DNA from: Xenopus tropicalis
Lineage: Eukaryota; Chordata; Amphibia; Anura; Pipidae
DNA: 64,000 nt
Assembly: GCF_000004195.4 (NCBI RefSeq)
Contig: NC_030684.2
Span: 68,865,392 to 68,929,391 of the forward strand
Direction: 5' to 3'
The translations under genes were made by a program, and so were the position numbers. Below the pieces are notes generated by a model. The model did not search any database. It was not told where the DNA came from and saw only the letters and a program-made list of their open reading frames with translations. Shown in pieces: positions 1-12,361 of the stretch; position 1 is the stretch's first letter; every line of letters begins with the position of its first letter.

Positions 1-159
1 TTGTGCAAATCAGTGAAACAACAAAATAAGTCACATGACAGTGTAATTAGTGGTCAGAATATCTGATCCAATAGTCACGCTGTCAAAATAAACAGTTTTT
101 AGGTAAAAGAAACTAAAAACAAAGTGGTAAAATGAAAAAAAAAAAAAAAAAAACCCCAA

Positions 160-365
160 AGTGTTCATGTATACATGTGTGTACATGTGTAAAAGTTGTG
201 TGATAGTGTGTAAGTGTGTATATGAGTGTAAATAAGTGTATAAAAGTGTGAAAATTTAAAAAAACAAAAACAAAAAAAACTGCTAAAATGTGTGCTGTAA
301 GTGTGTGTAAATGTATGTAGGTGTGTATAAATGTATGTAAGTGTGTGTGTAAGTGTGTAAATGCA
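160..365. repeat. TG-rich low-complexity tract (GTGTGTAA/ATGTATGTAA)
   Basis: Irregular GTGTGTAAGTGTGTA and ATGTATGTA units follow an A-run at about 133-153. No coding potential; looks like a degenerate microsatellite. Confidence 0.85.
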
Positions 366-447
366 AAAATAAAAAAACTCCTTACCTGTCCTGAAGACCC
401 GATCGCCTCCTCCTCAGTGGGCCGGTGCTAGGGGGGGAAGAAGGAAG

Positions 448-690
448 CAGGAAGCAGCAGACGCGATGCGATTGCGTCTGCTGCTTCCTGGAGGGTCCTG
501 CGACACAATCGCTCACATGACCCTCATGACAGCCCCCCTGGCACGTTGCCCAGGGGGGCTGTCATCGATAGAAGCACATGCCACCGCTGCAGAGAGCAGC
601 CCTTAAATGCCAACAACGTATGGGACACGTCGTTGGCATTTAAGCCCTTTTACTGCCACAACGTATCCCATACGCCGTTGGCAGTAAAAG
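448..690. repeat. Cluster of four hairpins
   Basis: Four inverted repeats in a row: 448-490 (17-bp arms around GCGTCTGCTGCTTCCTG, 9-bp loop), 526-565 (16-bp arms, CCAGGGGGGCTGTCAT), 603-642 (arms around GTTGGCATTTAA) and 647-690 (CTTTTACTGCCA arms). Probably the body of a foldback-type transposon; family unknown. Confidence 0.8.
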
Positions 691-1167
691 AGTTGAAGGA
701 GAAGAAAAATCATTTTGGCATTTTACTGCTAATAGATTAGCCACATTAGTGCAAGCTAGAACGCTACATTTGTTCTGCAGAAAGCTGTACCATACCTGAG
801 TAAAGAGCCCTAGAAGCTCCCTCTGTTCATTTAAGATAGCAGCTGCCATTTTAGGTTGGTCTTAGTAGCTTCCTGCTGCAGCTCTAGCCCTTGGTAGCTC
901 AGATCACAAATTCCTAAGGGAGGGTGTTCTTAGCATTCTTGTGGGACAGGGGAGCAGAAGAAGAGAGAGAGGAGAGACATGCACAGACTCTGGCCCTGGA
1001 ATGAAGGATTTTCTAAGAGAAGAAGTCTGATACTGAAGAACATGTGTACACAAAAAAAAGAAAATACATCCTGGGTTTCGTTTGATAGAGGACTCAGTGC
1101 AGTGTTTCTGTGAGTGCTTATGGCTGTATTTACATAAACCTTTCTGATAAAGCTTACTTAGTTTTTA
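691..1167. mobile_element. Copy of the element also found at 46,432-46,889 (T2-type MITE)
   Basis: The stretch ending TTTCTGTGAGTGCTTATGGC through CTTACTTAGTTTTTA is nearly identical to 46,808-46,871, and its left side starts TTGAAGGAGAAG, like the TTAAAGGAGAAG end there. The right end is replaced by other repeat sequence. Confidence 0.65.
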
Positions 1168-1700
1168 TCTATTAGGCTTATACTCGGGTATATACGGTAG
1201 CACCCCTGTGGATGGACTGATGGGCGGGTACCGCCGGCGTGCGTGGTGCTGGGGAAGCACTTATGTGAGTGATTAGGTTGTATATACGGTATGTAGGTTG
1301 TATTTACGGTATGTAGATTCTATTTATGTGGGTGCTTACTTGATTATGAGGTGGGTGATTATTGTATTTACGGTAGCAACCAACCGCCGATGGCATGCGT
1401 TTTTGGGGAATCGCCTCTGAGTGATTAGGTTGTATTTACGGTAGCACCCCCCGTGGATGGACGGGCGGACGAGCGGGTCCTGCCGGCCCGCGTGCGCGGT
1501 ACTAGCATAGGTATTATCTCTTCTTAACTGTACCACTGCAGCTCTGCACTCTGACTGTAATTGCGGGCGGACGGACGGACAGACGAACGGGCGGCAGATG
1601 GGCGGACGGGTCCTGCCTGGTCCTGCCGGCGCGCGTGCGCATTTCTAGTGTATGTATTATCTCTCCTTAACTGTACCACTGCTGCTCTTCACAATTACAT
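1168..1700. repeat. Diverged direct duplications with GC-rich GGACGGGCGG blocks
   Basis: The segment GTAGCACC...GTGGATGGAC...GGTCCTGCCGGC...CGTGCGC followed by TATTATCTC.TCTTAACTGTACCACTGC occurs two to three times, separated by TTGTATTTACGGTA units. The left edge carries CTTATACTCGGGTATATACG, a motif repeated at 2,792-2,892. Probably remnants of one repeat family. Confidence 0.7.
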
Positions 1701-2398
1701 TCATCGATGGCTAGGCAATAGTAATAGGGAACAGCAATCCTACTGCAATGGTCAGCATAATATTAAGAGAAATGTTGCTATGTTAGAGATACTATATATG
1801 TGCTAATATCATGAAAATATACAGTTTGCATGCCTAGCTTTTCTGACTGAGACAGATATACCCCATAGTTCTGTGAAAAAACTAAGCAGGCATTACATAC
1901 AGGGGTGATCCTGGTTCCTGTGCCAGCCTTTCCAATGCCACCCTTGTTGTCTTCATACTTAACTTTTTGGCATTGGAGAAGGGGCTGCACCTCTAGTGCA
2001 GAAAGTGCAATCATAGTGCATTTCACTCTGACAACCTAATATTAGGATCCAGCATTAATGCTAAATAGAGAACATGTGCAATCTTAGCTTAAGTATTTAT
2101 GTCTTTTTTAATGTATTCACTTTCACCAAAAGTCCAGAACCAATTTTAAAGCCCTCGGCAACTCAACATAAAATGATATTGAGCATTGGGTTGGAGGATT
2201 CCCACTTGATCTGCTTATTCTTATATAGGTGGGAATAGTCAATTCCTCAGTGCCTCCAGGGGGAAATTTTCCAGCTGGGAAGAATGTGTCATGTTTGTGA
2301 TGCACTATCACAAGTAGAAGCTTTGCTGCCAGTTGTACTGGGAGAAATGCTGCATTGCGATGGGAGCGCACACAGCAGGATGGCAAGTACTTGATACT
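1701..2398. other. No feature recognised
   Basis: AT-rich, with stops in all frames and only short open stretches. I see no conserved protein, hairpin or repeat edge here. Confidence 0.6.
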
Positions 2399-2734
2399 TA
2401 GGGGCACATTTACAAAGGCACGAACGCTCGAGCGTATTTTTGCAGAATTTTTCGGGCGTCCGCACGACTTTTTCGTACGGCGCACGACTTTTTCGTACAG
2501 CGCACGACTTTTTCGGACGTTTGCACGAAAAAATCGGAAAGGTTTTACCGCTGTTTACAATTGTTTGGTACGAAAATTTCGTGACTTTCGGATCGCCAAT
2601 ACGATATTATTGTGACTAATACGATTTTTTTGTAAGCATTTTCGTGATATTTGCGATCTTCCAAAATTTTCGTTTCCAATACGATTTTTTCCCATTCGTG
2701 ATTCGGATTCGTGGATTAGTAAATGTGCCCCCTA
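2399..2734. mobile_element. Foldback MITE with GTAAATGTGCCCCCTA ends
   Basis: Left end TAGGGGCACATTTAC and right end GTAAATGTGCCCCCTA are inverted repeats. Inside are copies of CGACTTTTTCGTA-type units. The same ends or internal unit recur at 22,541, 29,003 and 61,284. Confidence 0.8.
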
Positions 2735-3165
2735 GTATGGCAGCTTCCTTAGCCATCCCAAACTTGCCTGACAGTTAAAAAAAAAAACACCCTAGGCTTA
2801 TACTCGAGTCAATAAGTTTTTCCAGTTTTCTTAGGTAAAATTAGGTACCTCGGCTTATATTCGGATCGGCTTATACTCGAGTATATACGGTATATGCCCA
2901 TGTATTGTACACTGCTACAAAATATGTTGGATCTATATATATATATATATATATATACAAGACTGAACGGAGCACACCCTATTGTAGTTCAAATGCCCTG
3001 GGTGCTGGCAAAAACAAGGAAATATAAAGGCAGATAGCCGCACACACAGGGACTTTGCAATAAGTGAAAAATTTATTGAAAAAAAATCCAACGTTCCGAG
3101 CACAGTGCTCAAAACGTTGGATTTTTTCAATAAATTTTTCATACTGTATATATATATATATATAC
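2735..3165. repeat. Repeat fragments, (TA)n and a Penelope-type terminal palindrome
   Basis: 2,792-2,892 carries repeated CTTATACTCGAG / GTATATACGG motifs. (TA)n lies at 2,935-2,957 and 3,146-3,165. Between them, 3,060-3,145 is a near-perfect inverted repeat around GAGCACAGTGCTC with AACGTTGGATTTTTTCAATA on the right arm. It resembles the 63,290-63,395 region, suggesting two opposed Penelope-like 3' ends. Confidence 0.6.
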
Positions 3166-5202
3166 ACATGTTATTAGTAATAATAATGATAATATCTAAC
3201 CACAGAAAAATTCTGTACTCATTGGTTAAACTGATCAGGGTTTGAGTTCCCTTTATAGAGCTGCAGTATTTACTGCCATCTACAGGCTAAATATTGAATC
3301 TTTTTAGTTATCCATTTACAAAGAACCTTGCCAGTGAGGCCGGGTTTACTTTTACACTGCCCTAGGTGACTTTTTTGATGCTTCCCCACCTGTGCATTTT
3401 TGCATACTTTTCGTAAGGTTGTTAATGCATAATGTTTGCATAAAGTTGCAGTAAAAGCTGGGAATATGCTCTTACCAGTTGATATTACTATGTTTATACA
3501 GAGTAATTATTATTACAGATTTAACAGGTACAGCAGTACAGTGGCAGACTGGCCAGTAAAAGTACTATAGGATCTCCATTTAATTCCAATTAACCGTTTC
3601 TTGTTTCCACCATAGGTTCTCTACATCTAATTATTGTGAGAATTGGCTCTGAATATTTTGATGTTAGGCTCTCTGGTGGGCCCTAGGAGGCCCAGCCCAA
3701 TATTGTTATAGTGAGGGAAAGGAAATATGTATTAATAAAGCAGTTTTTACACAATAATTGTAAACTCTTGAGGAATGCATTAAAAAAAGAATATCTAAGG
3801 GTGCCAAGAAGAGATGCTGATACAGGGCATGTAAAGAGTAGAGAAGCCCATGAATTACAAAGATCAGAAAAAGATGACTAGCAAAAGACATAAAGACTGA
3901 TTGGGTAGTTACGGAAGGAATAAGGAGGACATATCTGTCATGTGATGCTTCCAATCTGGTAAAGTTTCTTTTTTTGTACTTTTTCAGTACTCTCCCATAG
4001 ACTCCATTTTAATCAAATAATTTCAAAATGTGAAAACATCCTAATAACAATCCTAATAAAAAACATATGTCCTAATAAAACAGTACCTTGTACTTGATGG
4101 TAACTAAAAAAAAAAAAGTAATTTCCTTCCCCTAAAAACAAATTGTGTAGCAGTGAAGAGATCCCTCCACATACAGACTCAACTCACAATCCTCAATTCA
4201 CCAACTGCATTTATCCCTCACAATTTAAACCTATAAAATGTCCCCTATATTGTTATTATAAATGGGTACACTGGACTGAGTCATAGAAGATAAGTATCTG
4301 TTGAGTACTAGTCTAAAGTGCTGGGACACGACCACTCTGGAGAAGATACACATATACACACATAACACACAAGACACACATAACAGTGGCCAAGAGCAAA
4401 AATTGCCCCAGTTTTGACTGTTTTCTTCAACCCAGTATTTTCCCCAAAATTCCAGCCTAACTGCACTGACTAAAAGATGGTACACAATTTTACATGCATC
4501 ACTAAGCACTAGCTGAAACATATATTCCTATTTGCAAATATAATACATATTACACTTGCGACATTATGGGTGATACGCAGGCAAGGTATGGGAAGGAGCA
4601 TGTAAGGAGATTAAAGAATTTATTTTATCATTGTAAATAGTTAACGCTATATGCAGGACCAGCCAGCAGGTGGCACCTAATACACCTAAGGGCCTGTATA
4701 AGGTAGTGCATTAGCTGTGCCACACGTCTTTTTGCCTGATGACATATTCAGGCAAATAGATGCCAATGAGTTAAACCAGATGGCCCACCCTAACCTTGTT
4801 AGGGTAAAGAGGTAGAAGGAGATAACTAGCTCATACTAGGAACGAGAGGCAGGATATTTAGTAAGGACAGCTTGGGTCCCCACGAGGATCAGATTCTGCG
4901 GTAGAGCCCCAGTGGTGATTTTACACCAGATAAGGGTTGTGAGGATAAGGGTAGCTATCTTGGAAGAAAGCGAGTGAGTGAGACAGCTATGTGAAGCTAT
5001 GTGAAGCTTGGGCTTTTTTAAGGAGACAGAGGTCCTGGAGGCTTCAGAGAGAAGGTGTGTGAATTGTGCTTTTGACTCATTCTCGTGAAACTTATAGAAA
5101 AGTTTCCTGATTGGTTTACTCCAGTCTGTCCTGCTCTGCATAGTGAGAAGCCTGAATAAAGTTAGTTATGGTTCAATGGAATCCATGTGGTCAGGACTAC
5201 TG
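3166..5202. other. No gene; unassigned AT-rich DNA
   Basis: No exon-like open reading frame with splice signals was recognised. Around 4,560-5,200 the sequence is less AT-rich and ends with AATAAAG near 5,156, which could be a solo LTR or other retroelement end, but I cannot find matching termini. Confidence 0.5.
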
Positions 5203-5341
5203 TTCCATACCTCCCAACATTTAAAAAATGCAAAGAGGGACAAAGTGACCACGCCCATTTTTATAACCTCACCCCCTGAATACCACTCCCATTCAGGTTA
5301 ATTAAAGTTTGAACACATTTCTAGGGGTTTTAGGGTCTTGT

Positions 5342-6866
5342 TATGTTGGGTTGAAAAACCCCAACATACTGTTCTTCGACTTTGGCTTATTCTTCCTCTT
5401 CTTATTCTTCTTAGAGCCCCCCATTTTCTAAATGCTACTCCTCCTACAGTTTTAGGAGTACAACACCCAAACTCCCCACACTTCTTCGCCCTATAGCGGA
5501 GCAGGTTGCTTGTGCTTTTCTAAGCGATTTCGCCCCCCCGTCTTTTGTGGTGCTGCTCCGGACACCTCAATTTTTCCATTGACTTTGACAGGGAAGATTT
5601 TCAAACTGCTGCCACTCTTACAGCTTTAAAACTACACTCCCCAAAACTTGAATAACATAATCATGGGGTCACCCCGAATAAAACAGGGTGACCCAAAGTG
5701 GGAGGGGCCAACAACAGCCAATCAAATTTAACCCATTGACTTTAATGGGGAAATTGAAACTGCTGCCAATCTTACTGCTTTGAGGCTACATAGTCATGGG
5801 GTTAGCCTGAATGAAAATATGATGATTGTTGGATGCCCAAAAGTGGGCGGAGCTGTGAACAGCCAATGAGATTTTACCTATTGACTTTCAATGGGGAAAT
5901 TCAACCTGCTGCCATTCTCACAGTAATAACACCAGGGTCCCCAAACTTTTCACAGTTGGTCATTAGGGAACTGCAGTTTTAGTTTAGAAAAGTGGGCAAA
6001 GCCACCAACAGGCAATCAGATTTCACCTACTGAATTTTATTGATTTGATGCCAGGGTTCCCAAACTTTGCACAGTCAGTCACTGGGTGACTATGTACTCA
6101 AGGTTAGAAAAAGTGGGCGGGGCCGCCAAAAGCCAATCACATTTCTTTCATTGTTTTCAGTGGGGAAATTTTAACTGCTGCCATTCTCACATTTAATGTC
6201 AGGGTCCCCAAACTTTGCACAGTTTGTCACTGGGTGACTACGTTCTAAGTTTAGAAAAGTGGGCGGGGCCAAATCACATTTCACCTATTTACTTTCATTG
6301 GTAAAGTGTAAAATGTTGTCAGTCCCACAATTTTTATTTGCAAAGTTGGTCACTGGAGGGACTGCAGTTCAAAAATAGGAAAAGTGGATTGGGCCACTAA
6401 CAGTCCATCAGATTTCATCCATTGAATTTTATTGGTTTAAATTTAAAATGCTGTCATTCTCACACTATTTATGCCAGGGTGTCCACTGTTTGTCACTGGG
6501 TGACTTCAACTCAAGGTTAGAAAAAAAGTGGGCACACCCACCAACCACCAATCACAATTTACCTATTGACTTATTGGTTTAAATTTACACTGCTGCCGTT
6601 CTTTAACTATTAATTCTAGGGTTCCTAAATTTTGCAGAGTTAGTCACTGGGTAACTGCAGTTCCAGGTTAGAAAATGTGGGCAGAGCCACCAACCGCCAA
6701 TCAGATGTCACTTCTTGCCTTTCAGTGGGGAAATTTAAATTGCTGCCATTCAGACTCTATTAAAACCAGGGTCCTCATACTTTGCACAGTGGTTTTTACT
6801 ATACAACTGTGGTCAAAGGTTAGAAAAAGTGGGCAGAGTCAACAGCAGATTTCAACCCAACATGAA
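5342..6866. repeat. Degenerate satellite of 120-150 bp units between inverted ends
   Basis: The motif (A)AAGTGGGCGG(G/A)GCC followed by CCAATCA and then GACTTTCATTGGGGAAATT and CCAAACTTTGCACAGT recurs about nine times, near 5,698, 5,845, 5,994, 6,113, 6,258, 6,383, 6,526, 6,677 and 6,828. The array is bracketed by ATGTTGGGTTGAA (5,343) and TTCAACCCAACAT (6,851), inverted copies. No coding function. Confidence 0.8.
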
Positions 6867-6955
6867 GTTTGTTCTCAAACTTCTCTTTCTAGTTTTATGT
6901 GTTATTACAGTTTTGTTTAAATGGGAGGGCATTTTTTAGTGGCTTAATGCACAGA

Positions 6956-7200
6956 GGACCCGATTCACTAAAGTCCGAAATAAGGAGTGCTATTTATAGC
7001 ATGCGTTAAAAATCTTATCACTTCTTATTTTTCGCTTGATTCACTAAAAGGACACTTGTCATAATTAAGAAGCGATGTTCTTGGCGTTATTTATCTTGCG
7101 ACGACATATTTTCAAGCAATATATTACGCAGCACACAACATATTACGCAGCACGTTGCTTGAAAATATGTTGTCGCAAGATAAATAAGTGAATCGGGCCC
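6956..7200. mobile_element. MITE with GGGCCCGATTCACT-type ends inserted in an older repeat
   Basis: Left GGACCCGATTCACTAAAG and right AGTGAATCGGGCCC are inverted. Inside, TTGCTTGAAAATATGTTGTC forms a further long hairpin with its complement near 7,098-7,125. It splits a dispersed repeat that is intact near 56,311-56,357 (GCTTAATGCACAGAATGTCT). Confidence 0.82.
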
Positions 7201-7300
7201 AGAATGTCTTAATATCCTATATACATTGATAATGGGTGAGTGAATGTCTCTATGGATTTTGTGGTCATGGCCGCATTGCACCCCTGCTTAATGGTTTAAA

Positions 7301-8324
7301 AATGTATAGTGGTGACCCCAACTTTCCCTTTTCCTCTGTTTTGTTCAAACATTGCAGCCCCATTGAATTAATTTTTAAAGAACAAGAAAACCAAATTTTT
7401 CAGTTCCATGCCTCCATTTAATTTACATTTCCAAGGCATAGCTAGCACTTTTACTTTACTCTGCATGCGAAAGCCTAAATATGAAAAGAGAGCCTAGGAA
7501 AGGTAGGTAAGATGGTGAGCACTGCTTTAGTGTCCTCTCTGTTGTTTCACCAGATTTAAAGATATGCATCTTTACATCACTACATTCCGGAAGAATACCA
7601 ATAAAAATGTAAATGGGCATGTGTGTGTAAAAGATTGATTTTACTCTTTACTATCTGAGATAAAGTGTAAAGAACAATATATTTACAGTTTTCCAGTACA
7701 TTAGCTTTAGTGATATATGGCATTTATTGCTCATCAGTACAAAAGTACACTTGCATTTCAGACAACTAATTCGGTGGCATCTCCGCATGTGTTAGCAGGA
7801 AGGCATTTTAGTGTGCCATTACTCTCAGCACTGTTTTTAAGGATGTAGTCCCAAAAATCCATTTTATATAAAGTTTAATCTATACAATTACACGTCACAT
7901 GTAGCATGGTTATGTGATATGAATGTGCCAAAATTGTCACATATTATTCCACATGTAATTAAATCAGTATTAGCCTTGAGGAACGTTTGGATTGTGCAGT
8001 ATGTTTATCGTGACTTGACTCCTGTTGCCAGTTGGCGCCACACCTTACTGTACCATTCAAGCTTTGTGCCACTGATCCAACCCAAAAGGGCAAAATCTGC
8101 TTTAAAATGACCCTAGCCCATTCTAGTTTTTAAAAAACAGAATAACAGTAAAATTGGAATATACAACTCTAGGTGGCTTATGGCCAAAGGGATGAGTTGG
8201 CGACTTTTATTGACCCATATATGGGACCACCAATGTAGATCTAAATATAGCCACCTTTATATTCTCCCCAATTTTTCCCGTTATAGAGGTAATATGGGTC
8301 ATTCTTTTGAAGACATCTAATATA
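7301..8324. other. No feature recognised
   Basis: AT-rich DNA with short chance frames only. No repeat edges or splice-flanked exons seen. Confidence 0.55.
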
Positions 8325-8790
8325 TCAGCCAGTACGACTGAATCAGGAAGGGAATTTTACAACTTCCCAGCTCTCACTGTAAAAAACCCTTTCCGAACAC
8401 TTAGGCGGAACTTCCTTTCTTGTAATCGGAATGGGTGAACTTGTATCTGCTGGAAGGACCTACTGGTAAATTAAACATTTAGAGACATTATTATATGATA
8501 TATTATATTATGTGGAACAATAACAGCTGCAAGTTTATTGTCTAAAAGGACTCTAAGGTTCTTCTCCATTATGGATTTGCCTAGTGCAGTCCCATTAAGG
8601 GTATAGGTGGCTTACATATATTTACATCCCAGGTGCATGACCTTACATTTATCAACATTAAATCTCATCTGCCACTTAGCCACCCTGATTGCCAGTTTGT
8701 CAAGATCCTGCTGCAGGGATGTCACATCCTGGACGAAATTAATTGAGCTGCAGAGTTTTGTAGGTGATAAAGGTGTGTGCAAACAGTGTT
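8325..8790 (-). mobile_element. LINE (CR1/L2-type) 3' region remnants
   Basis: 8,340-8,470 (AGGAAGGGAATTTTACAACT, then a CTGTAAAAAACCCTTTCCG stretch) corresponds in minus orientation to the same C-terminal region as the element at 15,233. 8,530-8,770 has the familiar CACTTAGCCACCCTGATTGC / AAGATCCTGCTGCAGGGATG stretch seen in many vertebrate LINE copies. Frames are broken. Confidence 0.55.
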
Positions 8791-9320
8791 GGTGTGGTCA
8801 CCAAAGATACCATGAGATGGGCATGGTCACATGGCGTAATAGCACACAGTTGGCATGGATGCCATGTTATTTGATGTAATGTTATGGAATGGGTGAGATA
8901 ATGTACTTTTGCTTCAAAGATTTTCAGAGGTTTGTGGTCAAACACATTCAACACATTTAGTATTGTGCAATGCAACACCTAATACCATATATTAAAATAT
9001 CACTGTAAATAAACCAGTATATCCAATTTGTTTCCCTTTCAGGTGCTTACTGAACGATAACTACACTATGCAAATCAGGCTTGTCACATCATTTCTAGGA
9101 AGATGAACAACTGATGGTGTTAAGGCAGTCTCTCATGTAGCCATGGTAACACTGCCATTAGAACTTATTATATGCAATATCTAATATTAGAGCAAAAGCA
9201 ATTTTCAGTACCTGTGAAAAGAAACAAAGTTAGTGTTTAAAGACTCAGATGGCTCTTACTGCATTTTCTTTTTTATATTTTTTCTGCAATGCACAAAGTC
9301 CCTGTCAGGCTTAGGGGGTT

Positions 9321-9470
9321 ATATATTAAAAGGCACTAAGTTTGTCAAAGAGCAGTAACCACAGCAACCAATCAGCAGGTTGCATTTACTGGTCACTTCT
9401 TTAAAAGCAAACATCTTATTGGTTTCTATGGGTTGCTGCTCCTGGGCAAACTTAGTGCCTTTTATTACAT
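9321..9470. mobile_element. Short MITE with AAGGCACTAAGTTTG ends
   Basis: ATATATTAAAAGGCACTAAG at the left is the inverted complement of the right end CTTAGTGCCTTTTATTACAT. Middle: AACCAATCAGCAGGTTGCAT. A diverged relative lies at about 54,940-55,065. Confidence 0.8.
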
Positions 9471-9801
9471 ATGCAGTACAATACCAAGGACCCACAAGAG
9501 AACCTGGGGCCCACCAACCACTGACTATCTTTAATACGTTTTGTTTATGATGAGAAAAACTCTGTCATCTGGGGATGTTTCAAAGGTCAATTGTTTTAGC
9601 ATTACTGCATTTTAGGCACTGTTTTTTAAAAACAATTTACTCGCTAGACTAGTGCTGTGTGCTAGCGCTGTATTAGTACATGATGACTAATACTATGTGG
9701 GAAGGTGAATTTTATTTGTTCTGTTTGTTGCATTTGTTAGTACAAGTGAGAGCTCAGAGCAATGCAATCGATATGTACAGACAGACTGCAGATTATCATC
9801 A

Positions 9802-9949
9802 GGTCCGGACTGGGAGTTAAAATAGGCCCTGACATTTCAAGTACACAGGGGCACAAAAGGCCTCCAGCAGGCCACTAAATAGTGACTGTCTATTGCATTT
9901 TACAGCAGCCCCTCTGGCATTTGCCAGAATCCACAGATTGCCAGTCCTG
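9802..9949. mobile_element. Short hAT-like MITE, copy 1
   Basis: Begins CAGGTCCGGACTGGGA and ends TTGCCAGTCCTG, inverted ends of the CAG...CTG type. A second copy of the same interior (ACATTTCAAGTACACAGGGG versus GCATTTCAAGTAGACAGAGG) is at 12,362-12,513. No clear target duplication. Confidence 0.65.
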
Positions 9950-10324
9950 AGCACTGTATATAGCAGTTTATGCAGTCCAAACCTCATATGGTTCTTTTGG
10001 GCTGATTTATCTCTAAATCTTGCCTAATGAAATAGCTTTTATATTAAGATATTGGCGCAAAGGGCTGTTCATCTGCACTTTCATCTGCTGATGCTAACGA
10101 GTGCACAGGCACAACATCATTGGATTTCAGCACGAAAACATAAAAGAATCTTCTCCATGTTCCCCTGGCTTATGCTGCATGGTCTTGCGGCTAGCCTATT
10201 CTCCCCGAGTTTCTATGCGGCCAAAAAAACAGTGAACATGCCACTAGCCTTAATGTTCTACATTCTTTATATGAGGAAGGGCCCACTCAGACCAGGGCCC
10301 ATGGGTAATTTCCCTGTATCCCGG

Positions 10325-10545
10325 TAAAGGTGGCCATACATGAGCAGATCCGCTCGCTTGGCGATGTCGCCAAGCGAGCGGATCTTCCCCCGATATCCCC
10401 ACCTACGGGTGGGCGATATCGGGGAGCATTTAGGTAAAAAAAATAATAATCCGATCGTTTGGCCCTGGGGCCAAATGATCGGATTATGTGGGCGGCAAGG
10501 GACTGATATCGGCAGCTATAGGTGGCCCGTGTATGGGGACCTTAA
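10325..10545. mobile_element. Multi-hairpin MITE (AAGGTGGCCATACA ends)
   Basis: Outer ends TAAAGGTGGCCATACATG and CGTGTATGGGGACCTTA are imperfect inverted repeats. Inside are three nearly perfect hairpins: 10,346-10,385 (GATCCGCTCGCTTGGCGA), 10,389-10,426 (CCCCGATATC) and 10,445-10,488 (ATAATCCGATCGTTTGGCCC). Related ends occur at 42,171 and 59,695. Confidence 0.82.
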
Positions 10546-12361
10546 GCCAGTCTTACTTCTATCAAATGTATCTGCAATTATTTTACATATCTTCATGCTG
10601 TAATAATTTAAATATTCAAAAATGAAAATATTAATAATAGAAACTGTTGAATATATGAGTTTAATTTCATAATGTATTAATATACAGATATTCTGCTATT
10701 CCTAATGCATTTGGCTTATTTAAACAGATGGTTGTAACCCACCGCTTAGAATTGGTTAAATACAGATATGCAGAACAAAGAAGGTGATTACAGGAGGTGA
10801 TTGCTGATAAGCTCTAGCACCCATGTGCACAGCCCAGGGCCACTGCAAAGGTCCCAGGGCAGGAAAGAAGATGAGAGCACAGCACTTACTAGAATATTAC
10901 CCAGTATTACCTGCTACAGCCCAAGGTAAGCTATTATGATCACTGGGGAGCATCTAACAAATTGGCACCCCAAAGTGATTAATGCTACCACGTGCTTTAA
11001 GTAATGGTTTGATATTTATTTGTAATTTAAATTGATACTGTTCACTCATATTAACAAATTATGTTTTAGTATGTTCCTTTTTAACCTGAACAGCTCTAAC
11101 ACAGTATTATTTTCCCATTTCCTTTTACTATTTTACTGTAGCCAAAAATTCTGGTCCTATTTCATAAAAAAAATATAATTGGTCAACAATGATAAAGCAA
11201 GTATATGGTATAATAAGGAAGTATTTGGAAAGTCAACTTCCTATGACTTATTAAGGAGGATATAATTAGTGGCAGATTTTTACTAGTTGTCAGGAGTTCT
11301 CTGTTTTATATGTATCTACTTCACAATAAAAAGCACAAGCCCTGTACTGTGCAATTTCTTTTTAACAGATTCAGAAAATAAATGAAACAGGAAGTCAGTA
11401 GCACCATAAATGTCCCGTCAGAGCACATGCTGTATGATTTCCTTGGTGAGTAGGAGGCCTGTTGTGCTTTATTACAGACAGGAGATAGGCCATAAATATA
11501 AAGACAGAGAAGAGATTACACAGGTTCAGTGTTTGAATCAGGATCAGAAGCACATCCATCCATCTGTTTTTTTTAACATAGCTAATATTTGTGCATTTGC
11601 TGAGGTACTGTAGCAGACTAATTAATTTGAATAAAAATAACCTTAAAAAGAAACTGCTAAAAATGTTGATACAGTTGCAGAAAGAGGCATCAAAATAAAT
11701 AATATGTTAAGGCATATTGCCTCAACTCACCCCACCCCATCGACAACTCTTCTGCGGCAGCATTTCCACCTGCCTGCCCACTGCATCTCCCCATCTGAAA
11801 CTGAGCACAGGGCCTAGATAGCGCCTCCCAAAATAGTGCTCTAGGCACGTGCCTCTTTTGTCTACCCCTAGTTCCAGCCCAGAGTAGTTTTGCTCCAAAG
11901 AAAATTTTATTTGTTCACTATAAGTTCTGAGTTGTGCGGATCTCTTCAGATAGATTTCTTCACATTATGAACTGAACCCAGGCTTTCTATGATTGGATTA
12001 AATATGACTGTACTATATATACAGATATATATGGGATAATTAAGGAAGAAACATGGTTTAATTAATTATTATTAATTATTTTGGTAGTTGGTAAACCCAG
12101 GCCACCTATATTAGAATGTAGCTGTATGTGGGTTGTTTTTAGGCATGATTTCCCTATGAAATTGTAGATACTTTTCTGTGCATATTAAGGAGAGTGATAG
12201 GCACTGCACCATTAAGTATAATAGGGTGGATTCCCATTTTTACCATTGCTCGCCTTCCCAGTATATAGTGGGTCCAACTTATTAAGGGTTTTGTTGGATC
12301 TCTGTCTGGAGCTGTCGAAGATGTGTTTGGTAGGTTTAGTTTCATGTAATTCGTTTGGAGA
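10546..12361. other. No feature recognised
   Basis: AT-rich; only scattered short frames. A gap-like CCACCTGCCTGCCC stretch near 11,770 and GCACGTGCCTC near 11,845 suggest a repeat fragment, but no boundaries can be set. Confidence 0.5.

Noticed and set aside
130..155. A-run that might be a retroposed poly(A) tail
   Set aside because: No coding or SINE-like body precedes it in the window and the surrounding sequence is low complexity.
4560..5200. Possible solo LTR ending in AATAAAG
   Set aside because: I could not find TG...CA ends, a target duplication or a second copy in the window.
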